Of a stretch of 64,000 nucleotides of DNA, positions 1 to 11,665 are shown one piece after another (positions within the stretch are counted from its first letter, which is position 1; each line of letters starts with the position of its first letter). The notes below the pieces were generated by a model, which searched no databases, was not told the origin of the DNA, and saw nothing but the letters and a program-made list of their open reading frames with translations. This DNA comes from Lindgomyces ingoldianus (lineage: Eukaryota > Ascomycota > Dothideomycetes > Pleosporales > Lindgomycetaceae), in contig NW_022985163.1 in assembly GCF_010093535.1 (NCBI RefSeq), positions 2,662,676-2,726,675 of the forward strand. The letters run 5' to 3'. The position numbers and the translations under genes were made by a program.

Positions 1-1889
1 CGCGCCATGAAGCGAACAATGATATCCGAAATCTTGCCAGCAACTGCAGTCCCCAAGACCCCGCCGATGAAAGGTGAGACGTATACGAGACCGACTTGGA
101 GGGCAGTGAAATCGTACGACTGGCGATTCTCATAGATGGATGACACGGACTCAGAGAGAACGATGAGCCATCCTATAGCTAGAGCATATACCATGGAAGA
201 CCAGAGAACGGCTGGATAGGCGAACAGAATGAAGGGCCGGACCATTACCCGATGCCATTTGTCCTTAGTTAGACGGCCGTTCAGGGGTTTCAAAGATTGA
301 ATGTAGGATTTGGGAGGGGCGGAGCGGTAGAAGTCTGTGTAAACAAATGACATTTTGTCGGAGACTGTGTCTTCACAAGGCGTTTGAGATGCTAGCGTTC
401 TATTATCCGGTAAAATCGTGGACTGGTTTTCGAGATCGACTTGGGAGCCTGCGGATTGGTTTGGTGTCCCCGGATGAACTTCACCATGATTGTTGTCGGC
501 ATATACCTGGCACGAACTGCGAGTTTCCGGCGAAGAAACTTCATCACGTTCATTTGTGGAAGTTGAAGTGTCATTGCGAGCAGCCTGACCCTGAAAAGAG
601 TTTTCATTTGGTGAATCGTGCCCCAGTCCTTCAGCAAATCCCACCCTGGTAGGCTTATAAGGCTGTCTGATTGATCTAGGGAGCCTCTCATCAGGAGTGA
701 ATGGGACATGGCTCCCATCAATCCCATTTGTAGGGTGGCCTGACTTCTTCTCGTGCCCTTGGAGAGATGGCAGTCGAAAATGGTGTTGGTGCTTTCCGGG
801 GCTCTTGCTTCTCGTTCGAGTGTGAGACCTCCCTCTTGGCCGGGGTGCGCGGTCCCAAAAGGTTTCGGGCACGAAAAAGAAGATCAGTGCAAAGCAGAAT
901 CCGACGACAATAGCAACGATCCTAGACACGATCAGAAGAAGCCTTGTATAGGGAGATCAGTATCTTACCAGAAAACCCATCTCCACCCTAGAGATTGAAC
1001 AATGGCAGCGGCGACGAGTGGGATTAAGTTCTTGCCTCCCAGCAATAGCAACGTGTAGATTCCCAATCGATATGCCCTTTCGTGAAGGAAGAAGATTTCA
1101 GCTACAGTTGCGGATGGGAGGCACTCGACCGGCGAAACCGCAAGGCCTTGGACGATGCGAGCAATTACGAGCGACGGGTCTGCTTTGAATTAGACCTGAA
1201 AATTGGAAGTGATGTGGGGACTTGCAGCTGGGGGAGAGAGCACACCAGATTGCTGAGAGCAAGAAAACAATAATTGCAACCAAATACACGGGTCTTTTGC
1301 CCCATAGGATTGCGGTAGGCAATGCTACGACACTTCCGAGACCAAGGCCCATCATGTATAGCCCCGTAGTCAAAGCGACTTGAGGGACCGAGACATGATA
1401 GGTATGTGCAACCTCATGGAATCCGGCTGCCAGGATTGGAGTCATTCCGCCCCCGACCATGCAGTAGAAGCCTAGGGACAGGAGAGCCACATCTCTGCGT
1501 AAGGTAGGCCAATTCAACGGATCGTTTGCGGAATCGTCTGGCTGTGGCTCGAGAATGAACTTGCCGTCCTTTGTCCGCTTCTTCTCTGGAACTCGCGATA
1601 CGGAGGAACGGCGGGACCCGCGGGAGTGGCTGCGCTGCAACGGAGGGTAAGGTGAAGGGAGGGAGGAAGTTGATATTCGTGCCGGGGCATGTTGTAGGCC
1701 TAGTGGCTCATTGCGCTTGTGGGCGCTGGAGAGCAGGATGACCGAGCCCGGGACTTCGTCGGTGTGGCGGTCGCTCAAGATGCCCAAGTTCCAATTCTTT
1801 GGGAGGTATGCGTCTTTCTCATCTAGTGACGCGTCGGTGGACGCGGGAGGGGCATTCTCGATCTCGCGGGCCTTCCATTTTGAGAACAT
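1..1889 (-). CDS. MFS transporter, HOL1-like (DHA1 family), 3' end beyond window
   Basis: Proton-coupled plasma-membrane carrier of the major facilitator superfamily; substrate not predictable. Exons on the minus strand: 1889-1226, 1179-969 and 921-<1. The N-terminus is cytosolic and Ser/Arg-rich, followed by the family signature NDPLNWPTLRRD and the first membrane helices (for example LYMMGLGLGSVVALPTAI). Exon 2 gives the helices around VARIVQGLAVSPVECLPSAT-like text and GGKNLIPLVAAAIVQ. Exon 3 begins with WIVAIVVGFCFALIFFFVPE, then a long polar central loop (about 190 residues) and the next helices (VRPFILFAYPAVLWSSMVYA). I start at the ATG at 1889 because the frame upstream of it has no other ATG that fits the family. 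Intron 1 (1180-1225, 46 nt) has a GC donor; using a GT donor breaks the frame. Intron 2 is 922-968. Fold and family are firm; the C-terminal helices lie outside the window. Confidence 0.9.
1180..1225 (-). other. GC-AG intron in the MFS transporter gene
   Basis: On the minus strand the intron starts GCAAGT and ends CAAAGCAG, with a CTAAT branch point about 10 nt before the acceptor. Splicing here joins codon T|AC (Tyr) and restores the conserved family text SPSY..LVIARIVQG. The nearby GT donors put exon 2 out of frame. Confidence 0.75.
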
Positions 1890-4461
1890 GATAAGGCTAG
1901 GAGGTGTGCAGAGTGGAGAGTGCGATGGAGATGGAAGGGGAGTGGAGAGGGGTATTTGCTCAAATTTAGCAAGTGCAAGGTGTTGTTTTTCTACTGTGTT
2001 AAGGCAGCATTGTGGTTCCACGGTTCCACCGTCGAGCGGTGACTAGAAGCTAAAGTATATATGTTTTTGCAAACTTCAAGAACTCTCATGGGTGGAAGCG
2101 ATCGGCGCGAGGGCGAAGGGACCCTGGAAAGATAGAGGCAGATGACAGCGGGAGGGAGAAAAGAAAGCTAGCCATGGCACCTGGAGGTGCAGGTGCAGTG
2201 TGATGAGGCTTGTGGTGTTGTTGCGTGCGACAGGAGTGATGTAGGCCCGCCATTCTCGACTAGTGAGTGATGTCATGGCAGTCAGGCCAAGGTCTCGTGC
2301 CCTCTTCTGGCGGCTCTTCGTCCCTCAATAGGCATGTATCGATATCAACATGGCTGCTAACTCGACCCTTGACTCTGCCAGTGGCATCGCCGAATAGTAC
2401 ATCCATGCGGTGCCACACGTTGCACCTCACCGCCATGCCGGATATCACGTCAGAGGTGCCCAGATGACCTTCACAATCTCAAACCTAGACCCCAACCCCC
2501 AATGGCTAGGTAAGAACGAGCGTCGCTCACAAGCATCGTGAGGGCATGTTGAGAGCAGCTCTCGCGATGGGACGAGGTTAGAGCTCTGGGGCTCCAGCCC
2601 GGTTAGTGAATCTGAAAACTACCTTTCAACTTACCGATCATCGTCGAAGGTCTTCATTTTGAGCCCTAAGCCTCCAAAGACTTGATCTGCACGTCAAACC
2701 TAAGAGCCGCCGGTGCCCCGCCATCCCCTGAACAACCATGTCGTACATATACGCTAGGTCGGTTTCTGAATCTGGGTGCTGTGAGACGTATCTCATCGCG
2801 TTCGCTTCCGAGCTCCATGGAGACAGCAGTGGGTGAAGCAGCCAATTTTAGACGCTGTCCTGAGTCAGGCTGGCCCACAAAGTTGTCTCTGCCTGGGTGC
2901 CCTTCTTAACTCCGTTCATGCTCCGAAAGTCTCCGGGCTTGCTTCTGGTAGGGATGCCCAAGGAAATAAATAAAAAATAAAACACACTGGATTCGCTTCG
3001 CCAGCCTTACAAGAAACCTCCGACCGTTTCAAATGTTCTTTTTAGGCTTGGCAGGGCTCATGGTGTTCTCATCTCGGCAGAATCGTGGATACGAACTCGT
3101 CCCTAAACCCACTCGTCGAACCACCAACACTTCGTACTCATCTCTTCAGTCATCCTGGTCGTTGCCCGGCTCAAAGTTGCACCGGTGAAGGTGGGGAACG
3201 GTTCCTGGTGTTGCTTCAGGGCGATACCGTAAATTCAAGTGCTTTAGTCAGTCTCGCGCGAGAAAGTGTTTGCGACTATAGTTTGCAGGATATAGTTGCT
3301 TCTAGTTCACATTTGTCTCCGGTCACGTCACCACATGACTTTGGAAGGAAGAAAACGCTGCAAATGCGAAAGGGCAAGAGAATAACAGGGCCATATGAAT
3401 CGGCACCGGCTTAGAGTGGGCGCCAACGCTCAAATATTGTTCCCATCGTGGTCCATATTGGGTGTGAGCCCGAGGAGCGGGGCGTTCCCCTGCCAAGGCA
3501 ATAGCGCCTAGTCCGAGGTTCGACTCCATTTTCAACACCATCCCACCTCGGCCTCGTACTTTCCCCTGTCTCGACGAGACAATGGGTTGCAGCGCTCTCT
3601 CGATTGCTTCAACAGCCAGCCACAATATGCCTCTCCTGAGGTTCAAGAATCCTACCTTCCAGCATTGCGTTATCAAAAGGTATGCGCCTTTGCCCCCGAG
3701 CAGCACCTCTCCAAGCTACGCCTCAGTCGTGCAGCAACTCATTCTGCCGAACAATTAAGGGCTGTTGTCCTTTATAAGACGTTGAAAGAAAAACAGCGCG
3801 GTCCGGCAAATCTGACCGCCTGGCCGGGTTTGGCCCCCCAAGCCCAGATCCAAAAATGGAATCACCTTCTCACCTTGTTGACAAACTGCCTTTCAGGGCC
3901 CGTAACCGAGCTCTTTAATCTTATCGATGAATCCTACGACATGCGCCCACCAGTCAGAAAAGGCGTCATGCCAGAATCTGGTGGAAAAGCCCGACTAACG
4001 CCTCCCTGTGCCGTTTGACGCCGCAGGAACCGTCACACTCCTTTAGGGTTAGCAAGTAAGCTTGACTACAACTGAGCCAATCACACGCCTGTAATCCCAC
4101 CATTTTCCAACCCGATGTCGAAGTTGTCCACGATGTTGTCCCATTCCATACGAGCACCCCCGGCAGCTGTCTCCCGACTCAAATGGCTTCATGCAAAGGC
4201 AAGACTGCATGTCAGCCCGGCAGGCATGCAGGAACAGCTGCTGCTTTGAGATCCTAGAAGATTGCAATTTCCCATGTCTTTTCCCTCCCACTCTCGCTGT
4301 TTTCAGTTCTCTACAGACACTCCCTCGAGTCCTCTATCCTAATAGCAAGCACTTGCTTGCGTCCTTTCGTTTGAGAGCCCTCTCGCCACGATCACTACAG
4401 GCCTACAAGCCGTTCACTCATTCTTTTTTTACGTGATATTCCACTATTTCTTAATAGATTA
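1890..4461. other. 2.6 kb divergent intergenic region
   Basis: Separates the minus-strand MFS gene from the plus-strand chitinase and must hold both promoters. I see only short frames here; the longest (143 codons, 3587-4018) starts at TTG and has no recognisable content. An A-rich run (aaataaataaaaaataaaac) lies at about 2964-2984. No RNA gene was found. Confidence 0.6.
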
Positions 4462-7400
4462 ATGATGTCTTCAAACTCCTACCTCCGGACGGCAGCGGTG
4501 GCTGCTAGCATTTTTGCCTCGACCACCTCTGCAGCCTTCAACGCGGCATCATCAACTAATGTTGCTATGTACTGGGGTCAAGGGAGTTTCCAGATCCCTC
4601 TCTCTGATGTGTGCAACGATGACAGCATCGACATAGTCAACGTTGCCTTCATCAATCGGTTCCCTATGAAAGTTGGAGATTACCCTGCGTCAAATTTTGG
4701 TATGTTGCAAATCCTGGCCTGGTTCCCAAAATACTACTAAGTTGTATAATAGCCAACGCATGTGGCGCCGAGTATTTCACACAACCAGATGGTACCCTGA
4801 GTGGACTTCTATCAAGCTGCCCGAGTATCGGCCCGGGCATCAAGGAATGTCAAGCAAAGGGCAAAAAGGTCTTGCTCTCTATCGGTGGAGGCTACCCTAC
4901 CAACTATTACCTACCATCTAAAGAGGTCGCCGAGTACTTTGCCGATTTCCTATGGGGTGCCTTTGGGCCGCAAACTTCAGCATGGGTCGACGCTGGCAAG
5001 CCTCGACCGTTCGGAGACGCTTCTTTCGACGGTTTTGATTTAGACATTGAGAGTTTCATGGAACCAGCTCCGTTCCCTGAGTACCAGTACAAGTACTACG
5101 ACGCATTCGTTTCTCGTCTAAAAAACACACTTTTCCCAACTGGCCCCAGCACCTACTATATTTCTGGCGCTCCTCAGTGTGAAATTCCCGACGTTCGTAA
5201 GTATTCTACCTCCACTTGCGGAATTATCTAGTCTAAGTGTGTTAGGTCTCGGCGATGCTATCAGCAAGTCCAACTTTGACTGGATCTTTGTACAATTCTA
5301 CAACACGCCAGCCTGCTCTACGCGCGCTGGTTATAATGGTCTCTCGAACCCATCTACCTCTAGCTTCACCCTGGACCAATGGGCCTCGTGGTTGAAGACG
5401 AATTCAAAGAACAAGAATGTCAAGCTCTACCTCGGAATGGTAAGTTAGTGAAATAGTTGACTAATTCATGCCGCTGACACTCTTAGCCTGCTGCTGTCGC
5501 TGGGGCTCCAAATGATGCTCCTTCCTATCTCACCCCCACCGAAGCTAACAAGTTGATCCCGTACTATGCTAAGAAGCAATCGGCCATCTTTGGAGGTGTC
5601 ATGTTATGGGAGGCTACCGTTTCGGCTAACAACAAAATCTGTAACAAGGGGTACTCGTCTTGGATCAAGGACATCTTGACAGGTAAATTCAAGAGCGAAG
5701 CCTGCCCGAGCTCGACGTCTAGCTCGTCTATTGCTTCTTCTACCTCGACCCGCAAGTCTTCATCCTCAAGCACTAAAGTTTCGACTACGACCAGCAAATC
5801 TTCATCAAGCAGCAAGTCCTCTTCGTCGAGCAGCAAGTCTTCGTCCACGAGCAGCCCGGCTTATCCGACAACTACTAGCGCGTCATCTTCGTCGAGCAGC
5901 AAGTCATCGTCCACGAGCAGCCCAGCTTATCCTACAACCACCAGCGCGTCATCTTCGTCCGGCAGCGCCTCGCCCTCTTCAAGTAGCGCTTCGCTCACAA
6001 GCAGTGTTGTATCGTCTACTTCCAGCAGCTCATACCCTACCCCAACTGGGAAGAGCCCCGATGGCTCGTGCGGCCCTACTAACGGCTATACCTGCATTGG
6101 TTATCACATGGGAGAATGCTGCAGCCCGTATGGGTACTGTGGATCGTCTGAGGATTACTGTGGTACCGGTTGCAACCCGCTCTTCGGTAATTGTGGCGGC
6201 GCCTCTAGCAGCAGCTCCAGTGTATCAAGCACGATCTCGAGCTCAAGCTCGTCTACTTTCTCGAGCGAATCATCCTCCGCTTCTAGCACCTCGATTTACG
6301 TACCTACATCCACGAGCTTGAGCTCTTCGTCCGTCATCTCTAGCTCTTCAGCATCTAGCAGCAGCGATGTATATAGCAGCAGCAGCAGCAGCAGCAGCAG
6401 CAGCTGGTCTTCTACCACCTTGTACCCAACAGGTAACGCAACGTCCAGCTCGTCTTCCAGCATCGCATACCCCACTGGAACCTCCTCATCCAGCATTGTG
6501 TACCCATCCGGAACGTCGTCGAGCGAATCTGTCTACCCAACATACCCAACATCCAGTTACTCCAATTCCACGACTCCTTGCACTTCCTCTTCCACGCCTT
6601 CTTCTAAGGTTGCCTCTTCGACACCTTGCACGACCTCGGGCAATTACTCTTCCTCAATTCACTATCCCTCTTCGACCCCATCGACTATCGACTACCCAAC
6701 TGAAGTCTCGTCATCTACGCCTTGTTCATCATCTCTCACTGTATATCCCACGTCCAGCTCTGCTACTGGCGGCTACACGGCGCCCAGCTCAACTGGTAAA
6801 GGCTACCATACTACGAGCAAACCCCACAGCACCGGCGAGGCTTATCCAACTACCACCGTAACTGTGATCACAAGTAAGTTTTCTGCATCCATAAAGTAGG
6901 ATTAATCTGACATGAGCAAAGCCTCCTACGTTGACATCTGCCCAACCGGGTTTACAACCGTTGTCACCACGATCACTACCACGGTTTGCCCTGAGACGGC
7001 CAAACCAACCGGAGTTCCAGAAGGCTGGTACACTACGGTTACTGTTTGCAACGTCTGCGGACCCAAACCTACGACCGTCACTCTTACTAAGCCTGTGGTC
7101 TACAAGACCGAGTACTCCACGCGTACTCATACTTACATCCCAACCCCAGCAGTCTACCCGACTGGCCCGGTGTATACTCCAGAGGAATCTATATACGTCC
7201 CTTCCGCAACCGCTGAGGAATACAAACCAAGTGAATCTGCCTATGTTCCCGAGAGCGCGACAACAGAATATGGAACTGCAACCAGCACCGTTTATCAGTA
7301 CGTTACTTTGACCAAGGTGCCAGTGCCTTCCTCTGCTGTTCCGTACCCACCATCCAATGGAACGAGCGAGTATGTTCCGAGTGGAACTGGAGCTGCAAGC

Positions 7401-7523
7401 AGCACGGGATCGGCGGTGCCTTATAGCACGTATGCGCCTGTCGCATTTGAGGGTGCGGGGAGCAAGTTTGGAGTTAAATTGAGTGTGATGGTGGTTTTGG
7501 TGGCTGGTTTAATGGTTTTGTGA
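4462..7523 (+). CDS. GPI-anchored class III chitinase (GH18) with CBM18 chitin-binding domain
   Basis: Hydrolyses beta-1,4-linked chitin, presumably during cell-wall remodelling. Exons 4462-4699, 4753-5196, 5246-5439, 5487-6873 and 6922-7523 give 954 residues; all phases close. A signal peptide (about residues 1-24, ending TTSA) precedes the GH18 barrel. The catalytic motif DGFDLDIE spans residues 172-179, so E179 is the proton donor and D177 the assisting Asp. The barrel ends near KGYSSWIKDILTGKF, then a Ser/Thr-rich stalk begins. Within the stalk, residues about 484-530 form an eight-cysteine CBM18 (hevein-like) domain (GSCGPTNGYTC ... CCSPYGYC). A second Thr/Tyr/Pro-rich stalk ends in a hydrophobic tail (VKLSVMVVLVAGLMVL) typical of a GPI signal. 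The extra CBM18 inside the stalk is less common than the plain GH18-stalk layout of this group. A second ATG at 4465 could also be the start. Confidence 0.94.
5822..5953 (+). repeat. Two tandem 66-nt repeats in the chitinase stalk
   Basis: Copies at 5822-5887 and 5888-5953 differ at only a few bases and each encodes the Ser-rich unit ending SSPAYPTTTSASS. This is a recent in-frame duplication lengthening the Ser/Thr stalk. Confidence 0.85.
6375..6404 (+). repeat. (AGC)10 microsatellite encoding poly-Ser
   Basis: Ten uninterrupted AGC codons in the chitinase stalk. Such runs change length by slippage without breaking the frame, so this stretch is likely polymorphic between strains. Confidence 0.9.
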
Positions 7524-8680
7524 GGGGTTTGCTGTGAGATGTGAATAATGTGATTGGTGTGAGCGAAATTACAAAATGGAAAGATGTATGACGTTCTTTA
7601 GGTGAAATCTACAATACAACTTGTCAGTTCTATGCATCTCTTTCCGTAATAAAAAAGGGTATAAGTTTAGGGCTGGAGTGCTCAATCCATGCAGCCACGC
7701 CGGCCTCCGCCATCTGTCGTGATTGGATGTGATGCAGGGAAGTCTGAGTGCCGCGACTTATCAGTACTGTATCTCCGGCAGCGACATCTCAGATCCTCGT
7801 GGCAACAAAGCCAAGTCACGTTTCCGTTGTCTGTGCAGCAGCCTTAGTGGAGTCTCGACCCCTCTGAAGGCAATGTGTCGATACGACTGCTGATTGGCAG
7901 AAGCAGAGGAAGAGCCAGGGCAACCAGCAGGCTGTCTCGAACGATGAGTAACAAGGGCCCTTGGACGTCCTTGCTTCGAGTCCTGAAAGCCCCTCGTGAG
8001 CTCGACACGGTCGCGATATCGTCAATGATGCTCCTGACAAGTCTTTTTTCTATTGAATGCTCCTCTTCTCAGGCCTGGTTCGCGATGGCGCCCGGCCGAG
8101 GACGCCTCTTCCCTGGATTGGGATCGGCTAATAAATGACGACAAGGATTCATGCAGTATGAGCTGGCATGCGTGAGAGAATGGTTGCGAGGAGGCTTTTG
8201 ACCACTCTCTCCCTTGACCGGAAGCCGAGTTGCATATATGCCCTCAGGACTCAATCGCTTGGTGAGCCGGCTGCGGCAGACTTCGCAAGCGCATATCGCT
8301 GCACACTCGAATTTCGAATATCGATCGGCGCGTCTTCTTAGCTTTGGCGAACGGCGGCTGCTCGCTGTGCCGGCCAGAGGCAGACCAAACGCGACAACGA
8401 CGACGGCAATCGACTCTCTGACGCGTTAGCATGTCCTGCAGCAGTCAATTGCCTCTCCCCTCTTCTCCTGCTCCTCGTCAACGCGTTTCAACGAAGTTCG
8501 CACAGCCTGCTGTGGCTGGAGACCGGGGCCAGCGGTGACGTCTCGCGGCATCGTCACCCCGTCACCCTGTCGCGACAACAAACACCACAACTGGGCAGCG
8601 CACGGCGGCGGCGGCGAATTGCGCAGATCCACGAGCGCAGCCGCAGACACACGTTTTATGCTTCCCTCGGCCGGCTAGGA
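7524..8680. other. Intergenic region, chitinase 3' side to the coiled-coil gene
   Basis: Contains the chitinase 3' untranslated region and probably the promoter of the next gene. Only short frames on both strands and no recognisable product. An AATAAA-like signal (taataaaaaa) occurs at about 7648. Confidence 0.55.
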
Positions 8681-11665
8681 ATGCCCAGTCTGAGTGGTGC
8701 TGGAGTTCCTGTTGTTGGCGTGAGTATTGACATCTCCCAGCCCCCGAATTTGGCAACGCACCCAGCCTCTCCCCAACCTCCCACGAGCGTCCCAACTCCT
8801 TTCGCGCTGAGTGACAATGGCTCACTCCCCTTGCCATATTGCTCTATCTAACAGCAAATCCCCTAGGCATTGCAGCATTCCTTGAGCCTCCCCGCTAGTC
8901 CCAGTACCGCCCACCCTCCCTCGAGCACTGCCTTCACCCTCCTCTCCTCCACCGCAGGCGAGTCTCGCTCTCACTCATCGCCGGTGGGCTTTTCCATCAC
9001 CTCGTCGTAGCTCGCTCCCGGGCCCGGTGCGGGAGTCACGTTGACGTCCTCGGGCCCCCCAGAGCTCAGCAATCTGTTGCCCTCTCCGGCGCCCATCGAC
9101 CCTGACGAGACCCACGGCCGACACGTTAACGAACCATATACGACCTCATTGCAGCAACGCCAGCAGCAGGCTGCGGACTATTATCGGGCACAGCACAATT
9201 ATTCGCGGGTGTCGAGTTCTTCGGGCAGCGTTGCGTACAGCCTCCGGCGCACGCCAAATTTTGAAGATCCACGAGCACGGCCAAGAGCTTCGTCCATTGA
9301 CTCGGCGCAGCCTCAACCACCTCAACCCACACGCGCCGTCCGCTTCGCCGACACCGCCCCATCCGCCGAACAATCGAGTCGCCGTCCGCGCGCAGCCTCT
9401 CAATCGCGGGGTTCCGACCTTTTTGCGCCCCATCCTGCCCTCCGCATCTCGCGCGGCACCGCTTCGGCAATCCACTTCGTCCTCGAGGAAGCCATCCGCA
9501 CGCCATTCCCCTTCACCCCCGACCTGGCGGAAGAGAACGCGTCCATGGCAGATCTGACTGCCGGCGGCGGCGGCGGCGGTAATGGCCGCGCTGCCAACGG
9601 CGGTGCCCGCGCAGCAGTCGGGCCTGTGCCTGTGCCGCAGTCGGATCGCTCCAATATTCAAACGCCCCGCATGATCATGAATCAGCGGCGTGAGCGCGAG
9701 GCCCGCCGGCAACAGACTGAAGCGGACGCTGCCCGTGCAGCAGAAGAGCAACGGAAGGCTGAAGAGGATCAGCGGAGAAGAAGCGCGGCGCGACGGGCCG
9801 ACGCTGCTGGCGTTGCTGGCGCACCAACGACGAGCGCAATAGACCCGGGAGCGCAACGGCAGCCCCAGCCCGCTCCCTCAAGACCGAGCGAGGCACCGTA
9901 TGCAACATATCCACCTGCAGGGAGTGGAGTCCCAAGGCAGCCCGAGCGAGTAGTGCCCACCTCAACTGCGCCGATAAACCCTCCCGTCCCTCCACAAGCT
10001 CAAGACACATCGTCAGGTGCCCACCATGGTAGGCCGAGGGCAAGCTCACAGGCACAGCAGCAACCTCGCCCTGCTCCACCGTACCAAGCCGGCCCAAGCG
10101 ACTCTCGACGGCCATCGACTTCACAGCACTTGAGACACCCCTCTGCTCCTGCTGGACCTTCACAGGCTCGACCTGGTCCATCCGCAGCCCCCCCTCCCCC
10201 ACCACCACCTCAATCATCTGCAGCTGGTCCGTCCGGGAGTCAGCCTCGCCAATCTACCACCTCGACGTTTCCACACGCATTCGAGCGATGGGAGACTCTG
10301 TCGTCACATTGGGAAGGCCTAACATCGTATTGGATACGGCGGCTGGAGCAGAATACAGATGAGGTCCGCCGAGAACCCCTAGCTCAGCAAATGTCACGCC
10401 AGATAACAGACTTGTCAGCAGCTGGGGCCAATCTATTTCACGCTGTGGTAGAGCTGCAACGTCTTCGGGCGTCGTCAGAGCGCAAATTCCAGAGGTGGTT
10501 TTATGAGCACCGGCAAGAACAAGAGCGAGCTCAAGAGAGGGAAGCTCAACTAGAGCACACTCTGAGAGTTGAGCGCGAAGCGCGAGCAGATGCTGCGGCT
10601 AATATGGATCGCCTGGCCCAGGAAAAGAAGAATGCAGAACGAATGGTTGGTGAGATGAAACGGGAACTACAAATATCAAAAGAGGAGGCACGCAGAGCAT
10701 GGGAAGAGCTCGGGAGACGAGAGCAAGAAGAGCGCGATCGTACATTCTCCCTGCGAGAAGGTCAACCAACTCTAGTAGGCGGCGTACAGGTTGTACCAAT
10801 GGCGCAGGGGGTTGGCAGGCATGGAAGTGTATCTCACCAACCACAAGGAGGTGGGGAAGCCTTCGGAGCGGGTGCGGGTCCGTCAGGTGGTCCAAGAATT
10901 GAGCAACACTACTCATACGAAGAAGGCCAATCGCCAACCGACACTGATCCTTTCACTGAAGCAGCACGCCACGGCGCGACTCTTCGACACGAGCCTGATG
11001 TTCCAACTCTTTCCCAAGGGACATACGTTCCCACAGGTGCTTCAACTGCCCGTCCCCCTAGCTCTACTCATTCTCAAGCGTCGGAACCACCTCAAGTGCC
11101 AGCTCCATTGCATCCTCGACACCATACTACCAACGCTCAACACCCCACCGTTCAGCCAACCACGTCACGTCCAGAGGCATTCTATCAGCAACCAGAGACA
11201 TATCTTCATGGAGAAACCCCCGTGAGTATCCCAGAGGATGAGAGGTCCTATGTAACATCGCATGGCGGGGAAACTTCTGAGGCCGATGAAGAGTACGCTA
11301 TCGATGACTACGGGAACTTCATCCTTGATGACGCTGGTCACCGTGTCCCGTATCGAGCCCTGCGCGAACGCGATTCAGATGAGTATGATGTCCAGGAAGA
11401 CCGCCGTCGCGAGCTAGAGCATCTGCAACGGTACGGAACAGCAGCCGTAGGCCCGAGCGGCTACGCAACTGCCTCCGGTGCCGAACAACCTTATACTCAG
11501 ACCTCCACCCTCAACCCTCCCGACTACAGTGGTGCAGGATACGGCAACGAGTGGCCAGGCATGAGACACCACCATCCCACAAGGCTGAGCGATGTTCCCG
11601 AGGAAGATGAGAGGAGTCGGACGTCACCTAGTAGGGCAAGTCAAGCTAGTCGAGGGATGTACTGA
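8681..11665 (+). CDS. Disordered coiled-coil protein, unrecognised family, 5' model tentative
   Basis: The main exon is open from 9011 to the stop at 11663-11665 but has no ATG until codon ATG at 9545, although the preceding 160 residues look coding (RPRASSIDSAQPQPPQPTRA). A model that solves this: ATG at 8681, exon 8681-8719, intron 8720-8866 (GTGAGT...CCCTAG, with CTAAC branch point), exon 8867-8957, a GC-AG intron 8958-9062 that removes the in-frame TAG at 9008, then exon 9063-11665; total 910 residues, phases close. Visible parts: Ser/Arg/Pro-rich N-terminus, Arg/Glu/Ala-rich helix around 9670-9790, Pro/Gln-rich linker, a compact segment near 10270-10480 (FERWETLSSHWEGLTSYWIR), a long charged coiled coil at about 10480-10750, and an acidic disordered tail. 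No enzyme motif. Probably a scaffold or cytoskeletal protein, but that is inference. Confidence 0.7.

Noticed and set aside
392..727. Minus-strand frame of 111 codons
   Set aside because: It is a wrong-frame shadow of exon 3 of the MFS transporter, whose central loop runs through the same bases in another frame.
3505..3530. Possible tRNA B box (aggttcgactcc)
   Set aside because: The bases on either side cannot form a T-arm stem (A-A mismatch) and no matching A box or acceptor stem lies upstream.
3587..4018. 143-codon plus-strand frame before the chitinase
   Set aside because: It starts at TTG, has no domain, signal peptide or splice partner, and reads like chance composition.
9126..9856. 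Long antisense frames opposite the coiled-coil gene
   Set aside because: GC-rich, codon-biased sense DNA produces open antisense frames; translations are Arg/Ala/Gly-rich with no motif.
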